Below, piece after piece: positions 43,635 through 51,623 of a stretch of 64,000 bases of DNA. Under the pieces are notes generated by a model. That model searched no databases. It saw nothing but the letters and a program-made list of their open reading frames with translations, and was not told the DNA's origin. Each line of letters begins with the position of its first letter. The first letter of the stretch is position 1. The stretch lies in the NCBI RefSeq assembly GCF_001854185.1, contig NZ_CP017603.1, positions 124,001-188,000 on the forward strand. The letters are read 5' to 3'. The DNA is from Clostridium formicaceticum (lineage in GTDB: Bacteria > Bacillota > Clostridia > Peptostreptococcales > Natronincolaceae). Both the position numbers and the translations under genes were made by a program.

Positions 43635-43944
43635 CAAGTGTTGAGCATCATAAAAAATTAATTGAAAAATATTCTATTTTTGGATGTAACCTCCCCATTG
43701 CTAGCGATGGGGAGGTTACTTATTGCTTAGAATAGATAAATGCTAGCACACCAAAAAGGAATTGTAGACTTATTTGGTGTGTTATTTATTGTAAAGGTAA
43801 GACATGTTGTTTACTTTGCTGCTATTATATATTAAAATAACAACAGAACCTTTTTGATTTGAAGGGATCTTTTCAACGAGTATAAACGTAGCAATTTTTC
43901 TTTTTCTGATTGAAAATTGCATGCTGGGAAGGTGTACGATAAGA
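43635..43944. other. Intergenic region after the alcohol dehydrogenase
   Basis: Contains the terminator at 43686 and a second weaker hairpin AGCACACCAAA/TTTGGTGTGTT (43744-43784). It should also contain the sensor kinase promoter. No gene. Confidence 0.5.
43686..43719 (+). terminator. Intrinsic terminator after the alcohol dehydrogenase
   Basis: Perfect 13-bp arms GTAACCTCCCCAT/ATGGGGAGGTTAC with an 8-base loop, followed by TTATT. Confidence 0.8.
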
Positions 43945-45168
43945 ATGAATAAAGTCGATAATCCGCTAAAAAAATTAATAGCTTCTAATTTATATACCCG
44001 CTATAGTGGTATTCTATCCTTATCAGATATTTCCTTGTTTTTGGTAGATACAAATGGTGATATTTTACTTGAGCTTATCCCCTCCCCTGATTTTTGCAGC
44101 CATGTATGCATGGAAAGAGGTGATCAGGTATGCCCCGACTACAGAAATCGATTCAAATCTGATGAGGCGGGTAGCTTTGTCTGCCGATATGGCCTGGAAA
44201 ACATCCTTTTACCTATTAAGGTGAAGGATGAAACTATGGGTTATATAGCTGGTATGCAGGTATATTCACAGGATACCGAATATAAAAAATACATGATTGA
44301 TGTCCAGTCTTTAAAAAATGACAGAAAAGTAGAATTAGAATTTATCGCTAAATCCATTGCCTCGCTGAAAACCGTAGAATTAAACAAAATCAAAATACAC
44401 GAACAGTTATGCCGTCACATTGCCAAGAATATTTCTCTTGACTTGTCGGAAAGTGTGAGTCAGGTCAATCCCCACGTGGCAAGATTATCCATAGAGAAGG
44501 AAATGCTTGAAAAGAAAATTATCGATCTAGAAGCGAAAAACATGTCTCTTGTAATCAATCCACATTTTTTGTTTAATACGCTGAATTGTATCGCCCGTAT
44601 CGCATACTTTGAACATTCCCATACAACTGAGGAACTTATCTACTGCCTTTCCGATTTGTTGCGATATAATTTAAAACAGGATGATCAACTTCATACCATC
44701 GCTTCTGAAATAGACAATATCGAGAAATATTTATATATACAAAAGGCACGATTTAAAAATCGCCTAGAATATAGCATCGACGTCCCAGAGAAAATTAAAT
44801 CTTATAGAATTCCCAACATGGTCATTCAACCTATTGTTGAAAACGCTCTTATTCACGGTATCACCCCAAAGCGTGATGGAGGTAAAATCAGTATTTATGC
44901 AGAAAAATCTAAAGGGGCAATCGTTATTTCCATTGCAGATAATGGAAACGGCTTCCCAAAGGATGTTTTAGATAAAATACAACAGTGTGAAAATAAATCT
45001 GGTCTAGGATTCCGGAGTACCGACAAACGTTTAAAACAGTATTATGGAGAAGGTTACGGATTGGAAATCGTAAAGTCTGACTATTCCGGAAGTACCATAA
45101 CCATCACGATTCCTACTCAACCATTAGGAGGTGCTAGCGATGAACGTCATCTTGATTGTGGAAGATGA
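43945..45168 (+). CDS. PocR-domain sensor histidine kinase (LytS type)
   Basis: A protein of 407 aa. An N-terminal PocR ligand-binding domain has cysteines in FCSHVCMERGDQVCPDY and FVCRYGLENILLPI. A coiled linker leads to the LytS-type His_kinase domain with NPHFLFNTLN (phosphoacceptor His), and a HATPase with VVENALIHGI, ADNGNGFP and GLGFRSTD. No membrane helix, so it senses a cytosolic signal, possibly a choline-derived one. Start ATG 43945 after GGAAGGTG. Overlaps the response regulator gene. Confidence 0.85.
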   Translation: MNKVDNPLKKLIASNLYTRYSGILSLSDISLFLVDTNGDILLELIPSPDFCSHVCMERGDQVCPDYRNRFKSDEAGSFVCRYGLENILLPIKVKDETMGYIAGMQVYSQDTEYKKYMIDVQSLKNDRKVELEFIAKSIASLKTVELNKIKIHEQLCRHIAKNISLDLSESVSQVNPHVARLSIEKEMLEKKIIDLEAKNMSLVINPHFLFNTLNCIARIAYFEHSHTTEELIYCLSDLLRYNLKQDDQLHTIASEIDNIEKYLYIQKARFKNRLEYSIDVPEKIKSYRIPNMVIQPIVENALIHGITPKRDGGKISIYAEKSKGAIVISIADNGNGFPKDVLDKIQQCENKSGLGFRSTDKRLKQYYGEGYGLEIVKSDYSGSTITITIPTQPLGGASDERHLDCGR

Positions 45169-45910
45169 AATACTTGAACAAGAGTTCCTCAAAACAGTTA
45201 TGCTTGACGAGCTTCTTCCGGAGGATACAATACTCACTTGTGGAAGTGGCGTCCAAGCTGTCCAATTGGCAAAACAGCATCGACCAAATATTATTATCAT
45301 GGATATAATGATTTCTGAAATGGATGGTCTGACTGCCGCTCAGGAGATCAGAGGATTTCTACCTAACGCATGTATTACCATTCTATCTGCTTATTCAGAT
45401 TTTTCCTATGCTCAAAAAGCTATTAATCTTAGGGTTTTTGAGTATCTCTTAAAGCCCGTCAAGCCTACTGCCTTTAAAGAGGTATTCCGAAAAATGCTGG
45501 AATCAGCATCAAAAAGTTCTGTGCTGGTGGAGGAAAAACCTGAAGAAAAGAGCGCGAAAACAAAAGATGATCGACAACACTTTGTTGAGGAATCCATAAA
45601 ATATATCAAGGAGCATTTCAGAGAAAAATTGACTTTAGAAATGGTTGCATCCAAGGTGTTTATGAATCCCAAGTATTTCAGCCATGTTTTTAAAAGGGAG
45701 ATGGGTATCTCATTTACCGAATATATCATTCAACTGAGAATCCAGTATGCCTGCAGATTATTGGAGACAACCAATTATCCTGCTTACCGAATTTCATCTG
45801 AATGCGGTTTCTCAGATCCGTCCTATTTTAACAGGGTATTCTGTGGACAGATGAACATGACGCCCCAAACCTATAGAAAAAATGTGTACCTTACAAATTC
45901 AAATGATTGA
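45140..45910 (+). CDS. AraC-type response regulator
   Basis: A protein of 256 aa with receiver domain (ILIVEDE, phospho-Asp in NIIIMDIMISEMDG, conserved T/S and K in LLKPVKP) and a C-terminal AraC double HTH (LTLEMVASKVFMNPKYFSHVF and YRISSECGFSDPSYFNRVF). Partner of the PocR-type kinase, and likely activator of the cut operon and the alcohol dehydrogenase. Start ATG 45140 after AGGAGGTGCTAGCG. Ends inside a perfect hairpin terminator. Confidence 0.9.
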   Translation: MNVILIVEDEILEQEFLKTVMLDELLPEDTILTCGSGVQAVQLAKQHRPNIIIMDIMISEMDGLTAAQEIRGFLPNACITILSAYSDFSYAQKAINLRVFEYLLKPVKPTAFKEVFRKMLESASKSSVLVEEKPEEKSAKTKDDRQHFVEESIKYIKEHFREKLTLEMVASKVFMNPKYFSHVFKREMGISFTEYIIQLRIQYACRLLETTNYPAYRISSECGFSDPSYFNRVFCGQMNMTPQTYRKNVYLTNSND

Positions 45911-45920
45911 ATTTGTAAGG
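45889..45920 (+). terminator. Perfect hairpin over the response-regulator stop codon
   Basis: CCTTACAAATTCAA and its exact complement flank ATGA; the stop codon lies in the hairpin. No T run follows immediately. Confidence 0.6.
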
Positions 45921-46050
45921 TTAGTGTGACTGTTCATGTCAATGAAAATTCCTCACCTCAAAAGATTTTCTCCTTTATTAATATTAAAGCATTATTTCTA
46001 AGACATAGGCGTTAACTTAGCTCTACTATTTCTAAAATTCCCTCATGAAC

Positions 46051-46107
46051 TGTCATTTTCTTAATTCTAAGATCCTTCGACTCCGCTTTGCTCCCCTCAG
46101 AATGACA
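46051..46107. repeat. Short dispersed-type intergenic repeat
   Basis: Ends TGTCATT and AATGACA invert, with the core GATCCTTCGACTCCGCTTTG that I recognise as a widely scattered bacterial intergenic repeat type. It belongs to no gene. Confidence 0.45.
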
Positions 46108-46323
46108 AATTATGGCTTAAATTAACGCTAATGATTTCTAAGATGATTTTACTCTACTTGCTTTCATCTGCCGATTACTGTACTCTTTTCAAAACTTTTT
46201 AAGTTTACCATTGATTCCTAGTAGGTATTCATGTTAAAATGATGAATGTTCGCAAAACACAATTCTATAAATGTCGAATGAAGATAGTGGAATACATATT
46301 ATTGTAGACCGTTATTGAACGAA

Positions 46324-46400
46324 CCTCTGGAGAGACTCAAAGGAGCACCGAAGGGGAAAGCCTGATTTTCAGGTGAAACTCTCAGGTAAAAGGACAGAGG
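46324..46400 (+). ncRNA. Glycine riboswitch (single aptamer)
   Basis: P1 is CCTCTG/CAGAGG, with core GGAGAGACTC, GGAGCACCGAAGGGGAAAG and GAAACTCTCAGGTAAAAGGACAG. One aptamer only. A terminator at 46484 and the AGCS transporter follow. Direction of control (on or off) is not deducible here. Confidence 0.92.
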
Positions 46401-46483
46401 ATTTCTCATGTAGTAAAATGCTATTGCTGTTGACGTTTTTTGTCGATACAATCATTTTTTCTATTTGAAAAATCTTAATTTCC

Positions 46484-46520
46484 AGAGACTAACTTTACTG
46501 CTTAGTCTCTTTTATTTTTT
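46484..46520 (+). terminator. Riboswitch-linked intrinsic terminator
   Basis: AGAGACTAA/TTAGTCTCT with a 9-base loop and a T-rich tract, between glycine aptamer and transporter. Confidence 0.85.
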
Positions 46521-46731
46521 AAATGTTTCTAACGTATGTGTTATTTTTATTAGAGGAGAGGTGAAAAATGAAGGCGATGACTTAGTATGGTTATATGACA
46601 ACAAAATTAGTATTCCTCACGGTGTGACTCTTCTATTAAAGAAGAATGAAGGAAATGTTTGGACATGAATCAGATTTTACTACAGAGCTATCTTACTATT
46701 CGGACAAAATAATTACTATGGAGGCTATGAC

Positions 46732-48099
46732 ATGAACTTAGTAACTATCATATCTAAAATCAACAGTGTTTTATGGGGTCCTATTATGTTGTTTTTCTTA
46801 TTGGGCACAGGTATTTTATTTACCGTCAAGCTGAGATTTATACAAATTAGAAAATTTAAGTCTATTTGGAGGGAAACCTTCGGCGGCATGTTTACGAAGA
46901 CGGATAAAGCAGATGAAGATGGAATGTCCTCATTCCAAGCACTAACTACAGCCATCGCTGCTCAGGTGGGTACAGGAAACCTGGCAGGAGTTGCTACTGC
47001 AATAGCCGCAGGAGGCCCCGGTGCTATTTTCTGGATGTGGGTAAGTGGCTTCTTAGGGATGGGAACTATTTTTGCAGAGGCAGTACTAGCCCAGCTGCAT
47101 ACGGAAAGGGTGGATGGAGAAATAACTGGTGGTCCAGCCTACTATATTAAGAAGGGTCTGGGAAGCAAATTTTTAGCAGGTTTTTTTGCTATTTCCATTG
47201 TATTAGCTCTAGGATTTATGGGAAATATGGTTCAATCTAATTCTATTTCCGAAGCAGCTTATGTTGCTTTTAACATCCCTAAAGTAGTTACCGGGGTTTT
47301 TGTAGCAGCTTTAGTAGGTCTGATCATTATCGGAGGAATTAGTAGAATCGCCTCCTTTACAGAAAAGATCGTACCTGTGATGGCAGGACTTTATATTTTA
47401 GGTGGGTTAATCATTGTTTTAATTCATTATACGCAAATTCTACCTGCTTTTAAAATGATTATTTATGGTGCCATTAATCCTATGGCTGCTACTGGAGGAA
47501 TCATTGGTGCCTCTGTAAAGGAAGCCTTCCGTTATGGTGTAGCTAGGGGTCTTTTCTCTAACGAGGCAGGTATGGGTTCTACGCCCCATGCCCATGCTAT
47601 AGCAAAGGTTAAGCACCCAGCTCAGCAGGGATTGGTTGCTATTATGGGTGTAATTATTGATACTGGAATTGTATGTACATTAACTGCTCTAGTTATTTTA
47701 ACAACAGGTGCCTTTTCCTCAGGCCTTGTAGGAGCACAATTAACCCAAGAGGGATTTATTAGAGGCTTTGGTGGATTTGGAAGTACCTTTGTAGCCATAT
47801 GTTTATTCTTCTTTGCATTGTCTACGATTATAGGCTGGTATTATTTTGGGGAATCAAACATTAGATTTCTTTTTGGTAAAAAAGGGATTAAATTCTATAG
47901 AATTTTAGTATTATTATTTATTATTACGGGTACTGGAATGCAGGTAGAAATTGTATGGGAACTAGCTGATACCTTTAATGGTCTAATGGTTATTCCTAAC
48001 TTAATAGCTTTGTTAGGGTTAATGTCCTTTGTAGTCAATACTACTAAGGATTATGAAGTAAACTTGAACCAAAACAACACTTCTAAATATCACAATTAA
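46732..48099 (+). CDS. Sodium:alanine/glycine symporter (AGCS family)
   Basis: A protein of 455 aa with about eleven membrane helices. The N-terminal GPIMLFFLLGTGILFTVKLRF and AQVGTGNLAGVATAIAAGGPGAIFWMW are the AGCS signature; GLFSNEAGMGSTPHAHA is the other hallmark. Imports glycine or alanine with sodium. The upstream glycine riboswitch makes glycine the likely substrate. ATG follows GGAGGCTATGAC. Confidence 0.93.
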   Translation: MNLVTIISKINSVLWGPIMLFFLLGTGILFTVKLRFIQIRKFKSIWRETFGGMFTKTDKADEDGMSSFQALTTAIAAQVGTGNLAGVATAIAAGGPGAIFWMWVSGFLGMGTIFAEAVLAQLHTERVDGEITGGPAYYIKKGLGSKFLAGFFAISIVLALGFMGNMVQSNSISEAAYVAFNIPKVVTGVFVAALVGLIIIGGISRIASFTEKIVPVMAGLYILGGLIIVLIHYTQILPAFKMIIYGAINPMAATGGIIGASVKEAFRYGVARGLFSNEAGMGSTPHAHAIAKVKHPAQQGLVAIMGVIIDTGIVCTLTALVILTTGAFSSGLVGAQLTQEGFIRGFGGFGSTFVAICLFFFALSTIIGWYYFGESNIRFLFGKKGIKFYRILVLLFIITGTGMQVEIVWELADTFNGLMVIPNLIALLGLMSFVVNTTKDYEVNLNQNNTSKYHN

Positions 48100-48132
48100 A
48101 TTTCTTTTGAAAAGAAGGTTAATATTTTAAAA

Positions 48133-48187
48133 AAATAAGTAATGGATATATTGCTGATACTGTAGCGCATATATTCATTACTTATTT
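48133..48187 (+). terminator. Hairpin terminator after symporter
   Basis: AAATAAGTAATG/CATTACTTATTT with an inner pairing and large loop; T tract follows weakly. Confidence 0.65.
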
Positions 48188-48230
48188 AATAGATTTATGC
48201 TAGTTTAAGAGTAAGTAAGACTTCGTCGCT

Positions 48231-48563
48231 TCATTGTTCCTTAGCAATTGTATTATCTTGCTTCTCTAAAGGCAGCTCATAACCGTTTATAAATTCAAAA
48301 TATGCTTTTACTGCATCTGAAAAGTTTCTTTTCCGCTTATCTATAACCTCATTACTAAGATTAATTTTTCTAAGCAGCTTTTGGGTTTCCTCGGGATTCT
48401 CTACAACTGCACCTAAATCCACCCCAAAAACTCTCTCTACCCCTTTAGCCCACTTGATGATATCATTAATCGCATTTAGGCCAAGTGCTTTTCCACTTAT
48501 ATAATATTTGCCCATACTTTTTCCCTGTTTTTTTAAAAATTCCCTAAAATCCTCCTTAATCAT
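48231..48563 (-). CDS. Small helical protein of unknown function
   Basis: 110 aa, mostly helical. N-terminal IKEDFREFLKKQGKSMGKYYISGKALGLNAINDIIKWAKGVE resembles the N-terminal region of proteins encoded with restriction-type or phage-exclusion genes, but only weakly. No HTH is clear. ATG 48563 follows GGAGG. No functional call. Isolated between the symporter and spore-type genes on opposite strand. Confidence 0.6.
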   Translation of the reverse strand: MIKEDFREFLKKQGKSMGKYYISGKALGLNAINDIIKWAKGVERVFGVDLGAVVENPEETQKLLRKINLSNEVIDKRKRNFSDAVKAYFEFINGYELPLEKQDNTIAKEQ

Positions 48564-48794
48564 AATGATCATCCTCCATTCCATTTAATTCACTCAAATT
48601 TATTATATGATCTCACCCTATGCTATGTGCTAAGTCTGATTAGAACCCACATAATAAAAGGGTCTGACGCATCTCATGTGTTGTTCCTGAGTAACATTTT
48701 TTTATCAAGTACATAATCTTTCTATGAATTGAAGTACCTCTCCTGAAGATAGAGCATATACTATTATAAAAGCCTATGAAAGGAATGAGCAAGA

Positions 48795-49356
48795 TGTATA
48801 ATGTCTATCAACCATATCCATATCCTTACTACATTAATACACCAGTGTATCCCCCCACAATATGTACAATGATTATAAAACATACCCCTATCCCTATTGG
48901 GGTAATCCACCAATGCATTGCCCAGGCTCTCCCAAACAGTTGATTAAGTTAAAAGATTATGGACCAGAACCTTTTGTTGTTAATATTGAGGAGACTACTA
49001 AACAAAACAATAATTTTCGTATCGCTTTATGGACAGGAAAATATTTGCAACTTACCTTGATGAGCATCAATGTTGGTGATGACATAGGTTTAGAAATTCA
49101 TCGCGACCATGATCAATTCATACGTATTGAAGAAGGTCAAGGAATTATTAAAATGGGAGACAGAAAAGATCGGTTGGATTTTCAAGCAAAAATCTATGAT
49201 GACTATGCAATAATTATACCTGCCGGCAAATGGCACAATTTGATTAATACAGGTTGTACGCCCCTTAAATTATACTCTATTTATGCACCACCTGAGCATC
49301 CACATGGTACAATTCATGAGACTAAAAAAGATGCTGAAAAGCATCACGAGGGATAA
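48795..49356 (+). pseudogene. Cupin-domain protein with apparent 1-base frameshift in a C tract
   Basis: The cupin body (48862-49356, 164 aa) has EIHRDHDQFIRIEEGQG and IIIPAGKWHN, so it keeps metal-binding His. Its own first ATG (48862) lacks a ribosome site. A frame beginning ATG 48795 with AAAGGAATGAGCAAG upstream reads MYNVYQPYPYPYYINTPVYPP, then shifts out of frame after CCCCCC (about 48851-48856). Adding one C would join the two into YPPHNMYNDYKTYPYPYWG. So either the gene is broken, phase-variable, or an error in the sequence. Tyr/Pro-rich N-termini are common in spore-surface proteins. Confidence 0.6.
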
Positions 49357-49405
49357 ATATCAAAGGTTTATTTCATAAAAAAATAACTCCTAGGAGGTTT
49401 TATTT

Positions 49406-49984
49406 GTGTATCAACAACAATATATTCGAATTCCACAAACCTGTCCTCCTGCATTTCTGGGACGATATACTGTTCAGCCAGGCGATACTTTCTTCAATAT
49501 AGCCCAAATGTTTAGATTAAGATTGGAAGCACTTGTAGTAAATAATCCACATATCTCAAATCCTAATATCATATATCCTGGAGATGTCCTTTGTGTTCCT
49601 GGTCTTATACCTTATCCATGTGCTGTTATTTTAAGACCCTTAGTTCCCGTACCATTTGGTACAGGTGGGGTGGCTTATGTAAATTTTTCTCCTAGAGGAG
49701 GGCAAGCGGTAAGCTTTATGGCAACATTACCACAGCCTACAATGTTTGGTGATTTTGATATCTATCTAGGTGAGATATACATTTCTGATATCGGTGGTTT
49801 TGGTAACCAATTGTTCCCAACTCCTGAAGATCCCCCAACTTGGTCAACTAGAGTAGAACTTCCTACTGTTGTATCTATTGTGCCAAATTCACGAGTGGTC
49901 ATACGCCCTTCTAATTCATTCACAGGGATATCTGGTGGATTTATTTTAGAAGGGGTTATCCATAGTGGAAGTTGCCATCTTTAA
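49406..49984 (+). CDS. LysM-domain protein, probable spore or cell-wall protein
   Basis: A protein of 192 aa. A LysM domain (GRYTVQPGDTFFNIAQMFRL, ending YPGDVLCVPG) spans about residues 20-70. A C-terminal beta-rich domain of about 115 residues has no signal peptide. LysM binds GlcNAc polymers. GTG start follows TAGGAGG. The lack of a signal peptide fits mother-cell delivery to a spore coat (SafA-like). Follows the cupin gene. Confidence 0.8.
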   Translation: MYQQQYIRIPQTCPPAFLGRYTVQPGDTFFNIAQMFRLRLEALVVNNPHISNPNIIYPGDVLCVPGLIPYPCAVILRPLVPVPFGTGGVAYVNFSPRGGQAVSFMATLPQPTMFGDFDIYLGEIYISDIGGFGNQLFPTPEDPPTWSTRVELPTVVSIVPNSRVVIRPSNSFTGISGGFILEGVIHSGSCHL

Positions 49985-50236
49985 ACCTACTCGCTGCTTA
50001 CAGAAGTGAAAAAATCCCACTTCATTGATTTGTGCCTTCAGTATACAAGTAAGGACGGCAGACTGCGGTAAAACGGATAAAAATACCATTGACTTTTTCG
50101 AAAGTGAAGTCAAACTGTAGCAAATTCAACGAAATTTGAGGTAAAATCCCTAAACAAAGCTAAAATACGCCCCAAAGTGGGCACGAAAATCCCTCCAATA
50201 GCATTTTTACGCAGCCTACCGTCCCTCTCTGCTTTG
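49985..50236. other. Foldback element region after the LysM gene
   Basis: Between the LysM gene and the YIEGIA capping gene. Holds the 172-bp structured foldback at 50053-50224; no gene. Confidence 0.55.
50053..50224. repeat. Structured foldback (MITE-like or ncRNA-like)
   Basis: Closing arms GGACGGCAGACTGCGGTAAAA (50053-50073) and TTTTTACGCAGCCTACCGTCC (50204-50224) pair with few mismatches. Inside are separate stems TTGACTT/AAGTCAA, CAAATT/AATTTG and GCCC/GGGC. This multibranch shape is more complex than a simple MITE. It lies between convergent genes. Which strand is transcribed, if any, is unknown. Confidence 0.55.
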
Positions 50237-50437
50237 TTATTTTTTTATGATCAAATAATCTCCATTACTGAGTTCTACAATATCCGCCAAAAAAGCTTCT
50301 GCAATTGTATCGGATATTTTAACTAATTCCTCCTTATCTTTAACTAATAATGCTAGGGGATCGCCACCTAAATATCGATTTTTATCAGTTGTAATATATG
50401 CCAAAATACCTTTGATTTGTCCTTCATCTTTTCCCAC
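50237..50437 (-). CDS. Capping-complex subunit paired with YIEGIA protein
   Basis: 66 aa, beta/alpha small protein encoded right after a YIEGIA-family gene and overlapping its stop by 14 bp (GTG start after AGGGAGGGGGAAGC). GILAYITTDKNRYLGGDPLALLV matches in character the small conserved partner of YIEGIA genes in spore-formers. Function not known beyond association with sporulating Clostridia and Bacilli. Call rests mainly on context. Confidence 0.7.
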   Translation of the reverse strand: MGKDEGQIKGILAYITTDKNRYLGGDPLALLVKDKEELVKISDTIAEAFLADIVELSNGDYLIIKK

Positions 50438-51359
50438 TAGCTTCCCCCTCCCTTTCTATGTTTAATAACTTAGGATTTTTTTTCACCGTTTCTAATATAG
50501 GTGTTAGTAAAATTGTTTCTTCTAATAGATCAAAATTTTTGATAACAGGAACTAGTGCAATAATGAGTTTACCGCTGTTTATGTCTTGAACGCTATATAT
50601 CTTTCTCTGCCCCATTCTACGCGTTACTTCAAATAATACAGCCTGTCGTTGTCCTTTGTTTAGAAGCGGAATTTGGTAGTGGTCATGTTTCGGATGGATA
50701 ATAGCAGCCAGGCCGTCCTCCAAAAACCACTTCTTTGCTTCCTCTCTACCCATTAAATGAGACACAAACATATCATCAACATATAAATCAGAACCCTTAA
50801 TTTCGATTTTGCCTTTAGTTACAGTAGCAATATCTTTTATGGTTTGTCGACTTGTAAATAACTTAAGTATGTAGTATAAGATAAGTCCTACTATGGAACC
50901 ACATATAACCTCAATCCACCAGGAAACATCCGTCAAGCTTTGAAGTAGTTGAATCGTTAGTCCTGTAGTAAAGGCAACCAGCAATGCTATGTAGTTACGT
51001 GCTTCAAATATTTTTGAAATCCCATCAATATAAGCTTCACCACGCTTTGTGTACTCTTCACCTTCAAGATCTAAAAGACTCTCTCTTTCTATTTTTCGAA
51101 CATCTCGAAAATGTTGGATTCCCAAAGCTAAAAAGGTAACAGCTGTGAATTCCTTTGCGACTAATGCTGGTACGATAAATGCCCCTATTGCAGCCGCAAG
51201 TCCTCCTGTCACTATATGAATTAAATAGCCATTTGGATAGTTTGGGTACTGTCTGTGGTCTAATTTAATTGATGCAATCCGAGCTAACGCTCCAATAACC
51301 GTGGCTGTTATAATAAGGGTTAACATTTCAGCTGAAATAACATCATTGTTGTTTGGCAT
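50424..51359 (-). CDS. YIEGIA-family membrane protein
   Basis: A protein of 311 aa. It has two N-terminal membrane segments, then a YIDGISKIFEARNYIALL stretch matching the family's naming motif (YIEGIA), further helices, and a soluble C-terminal part. Conserved in spore-forming Firmicutes. ATG follows TAGGAGTTTTTAAA. Forms a two-gene unit with the small capping subunit. Biochemical role unknown. Confidence 0.82.
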   Translation of the reverse strand: MPNNNDVISAEMLTLIITATVIGALARIASIKLDHRQYPNYPNGYLIHIVTGGLAAAIGAFIVPALVAKEFTAVTFLALGIQHFRDVRKIERESLLDLEGEEYTKRGEAYIDGISKIFEARNYIALLVAFTTGLTIQLLQSLTDVSWWIEVICGSIVGLILYYILKLFTSRQTIKDIATVTKGKIEIKGSDLYVDDMFVSHLMGREEAKKWFLEDGLAAIIHPKHDHYQIPLLNKGQRQAVLFEVTRRMGQRKIYSVQDINSGKLIIALVPVIKNFDLLEETILLTPILETVKKNPKLLNIEREGEASGKR

Positions 51360-51623
51360 TTTAAAAACTCCTAACTAATTATTTTCATCATAGGGGCTAT
51401 TCAAAAATTTAGAAAAAGATAGTGCATGAAACCATCATAATTCTAATCTTAGAAGGCACATTAATATAATGAGTTAAATAAAAAATTTTTATGCAAAGAG
51501 TCATGATTTAGATGATATGCTAATTTTAAAACTTTACAAAGAATAAATTAAGTTGTCAAAACTAATACTAGAGGGTGTGTATCAAGATATATATCAATAT
51601 TTTACTAAAGGTGGCTGAGTTTC
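51360..51623. other. Promoter region between the divergent YIEGIA unit and the molybdenum hydroxylase operon
   Basis: AT-rich spacer with no gene and no clear hairpin. Confidence 0.4.

Noticed and set aside
46465-46668. 67-codon plus frame after the glycine riboswitch
   Set aside because: Runs through the terminator hairpin, no ribosome site; leader RNA rather than gene.
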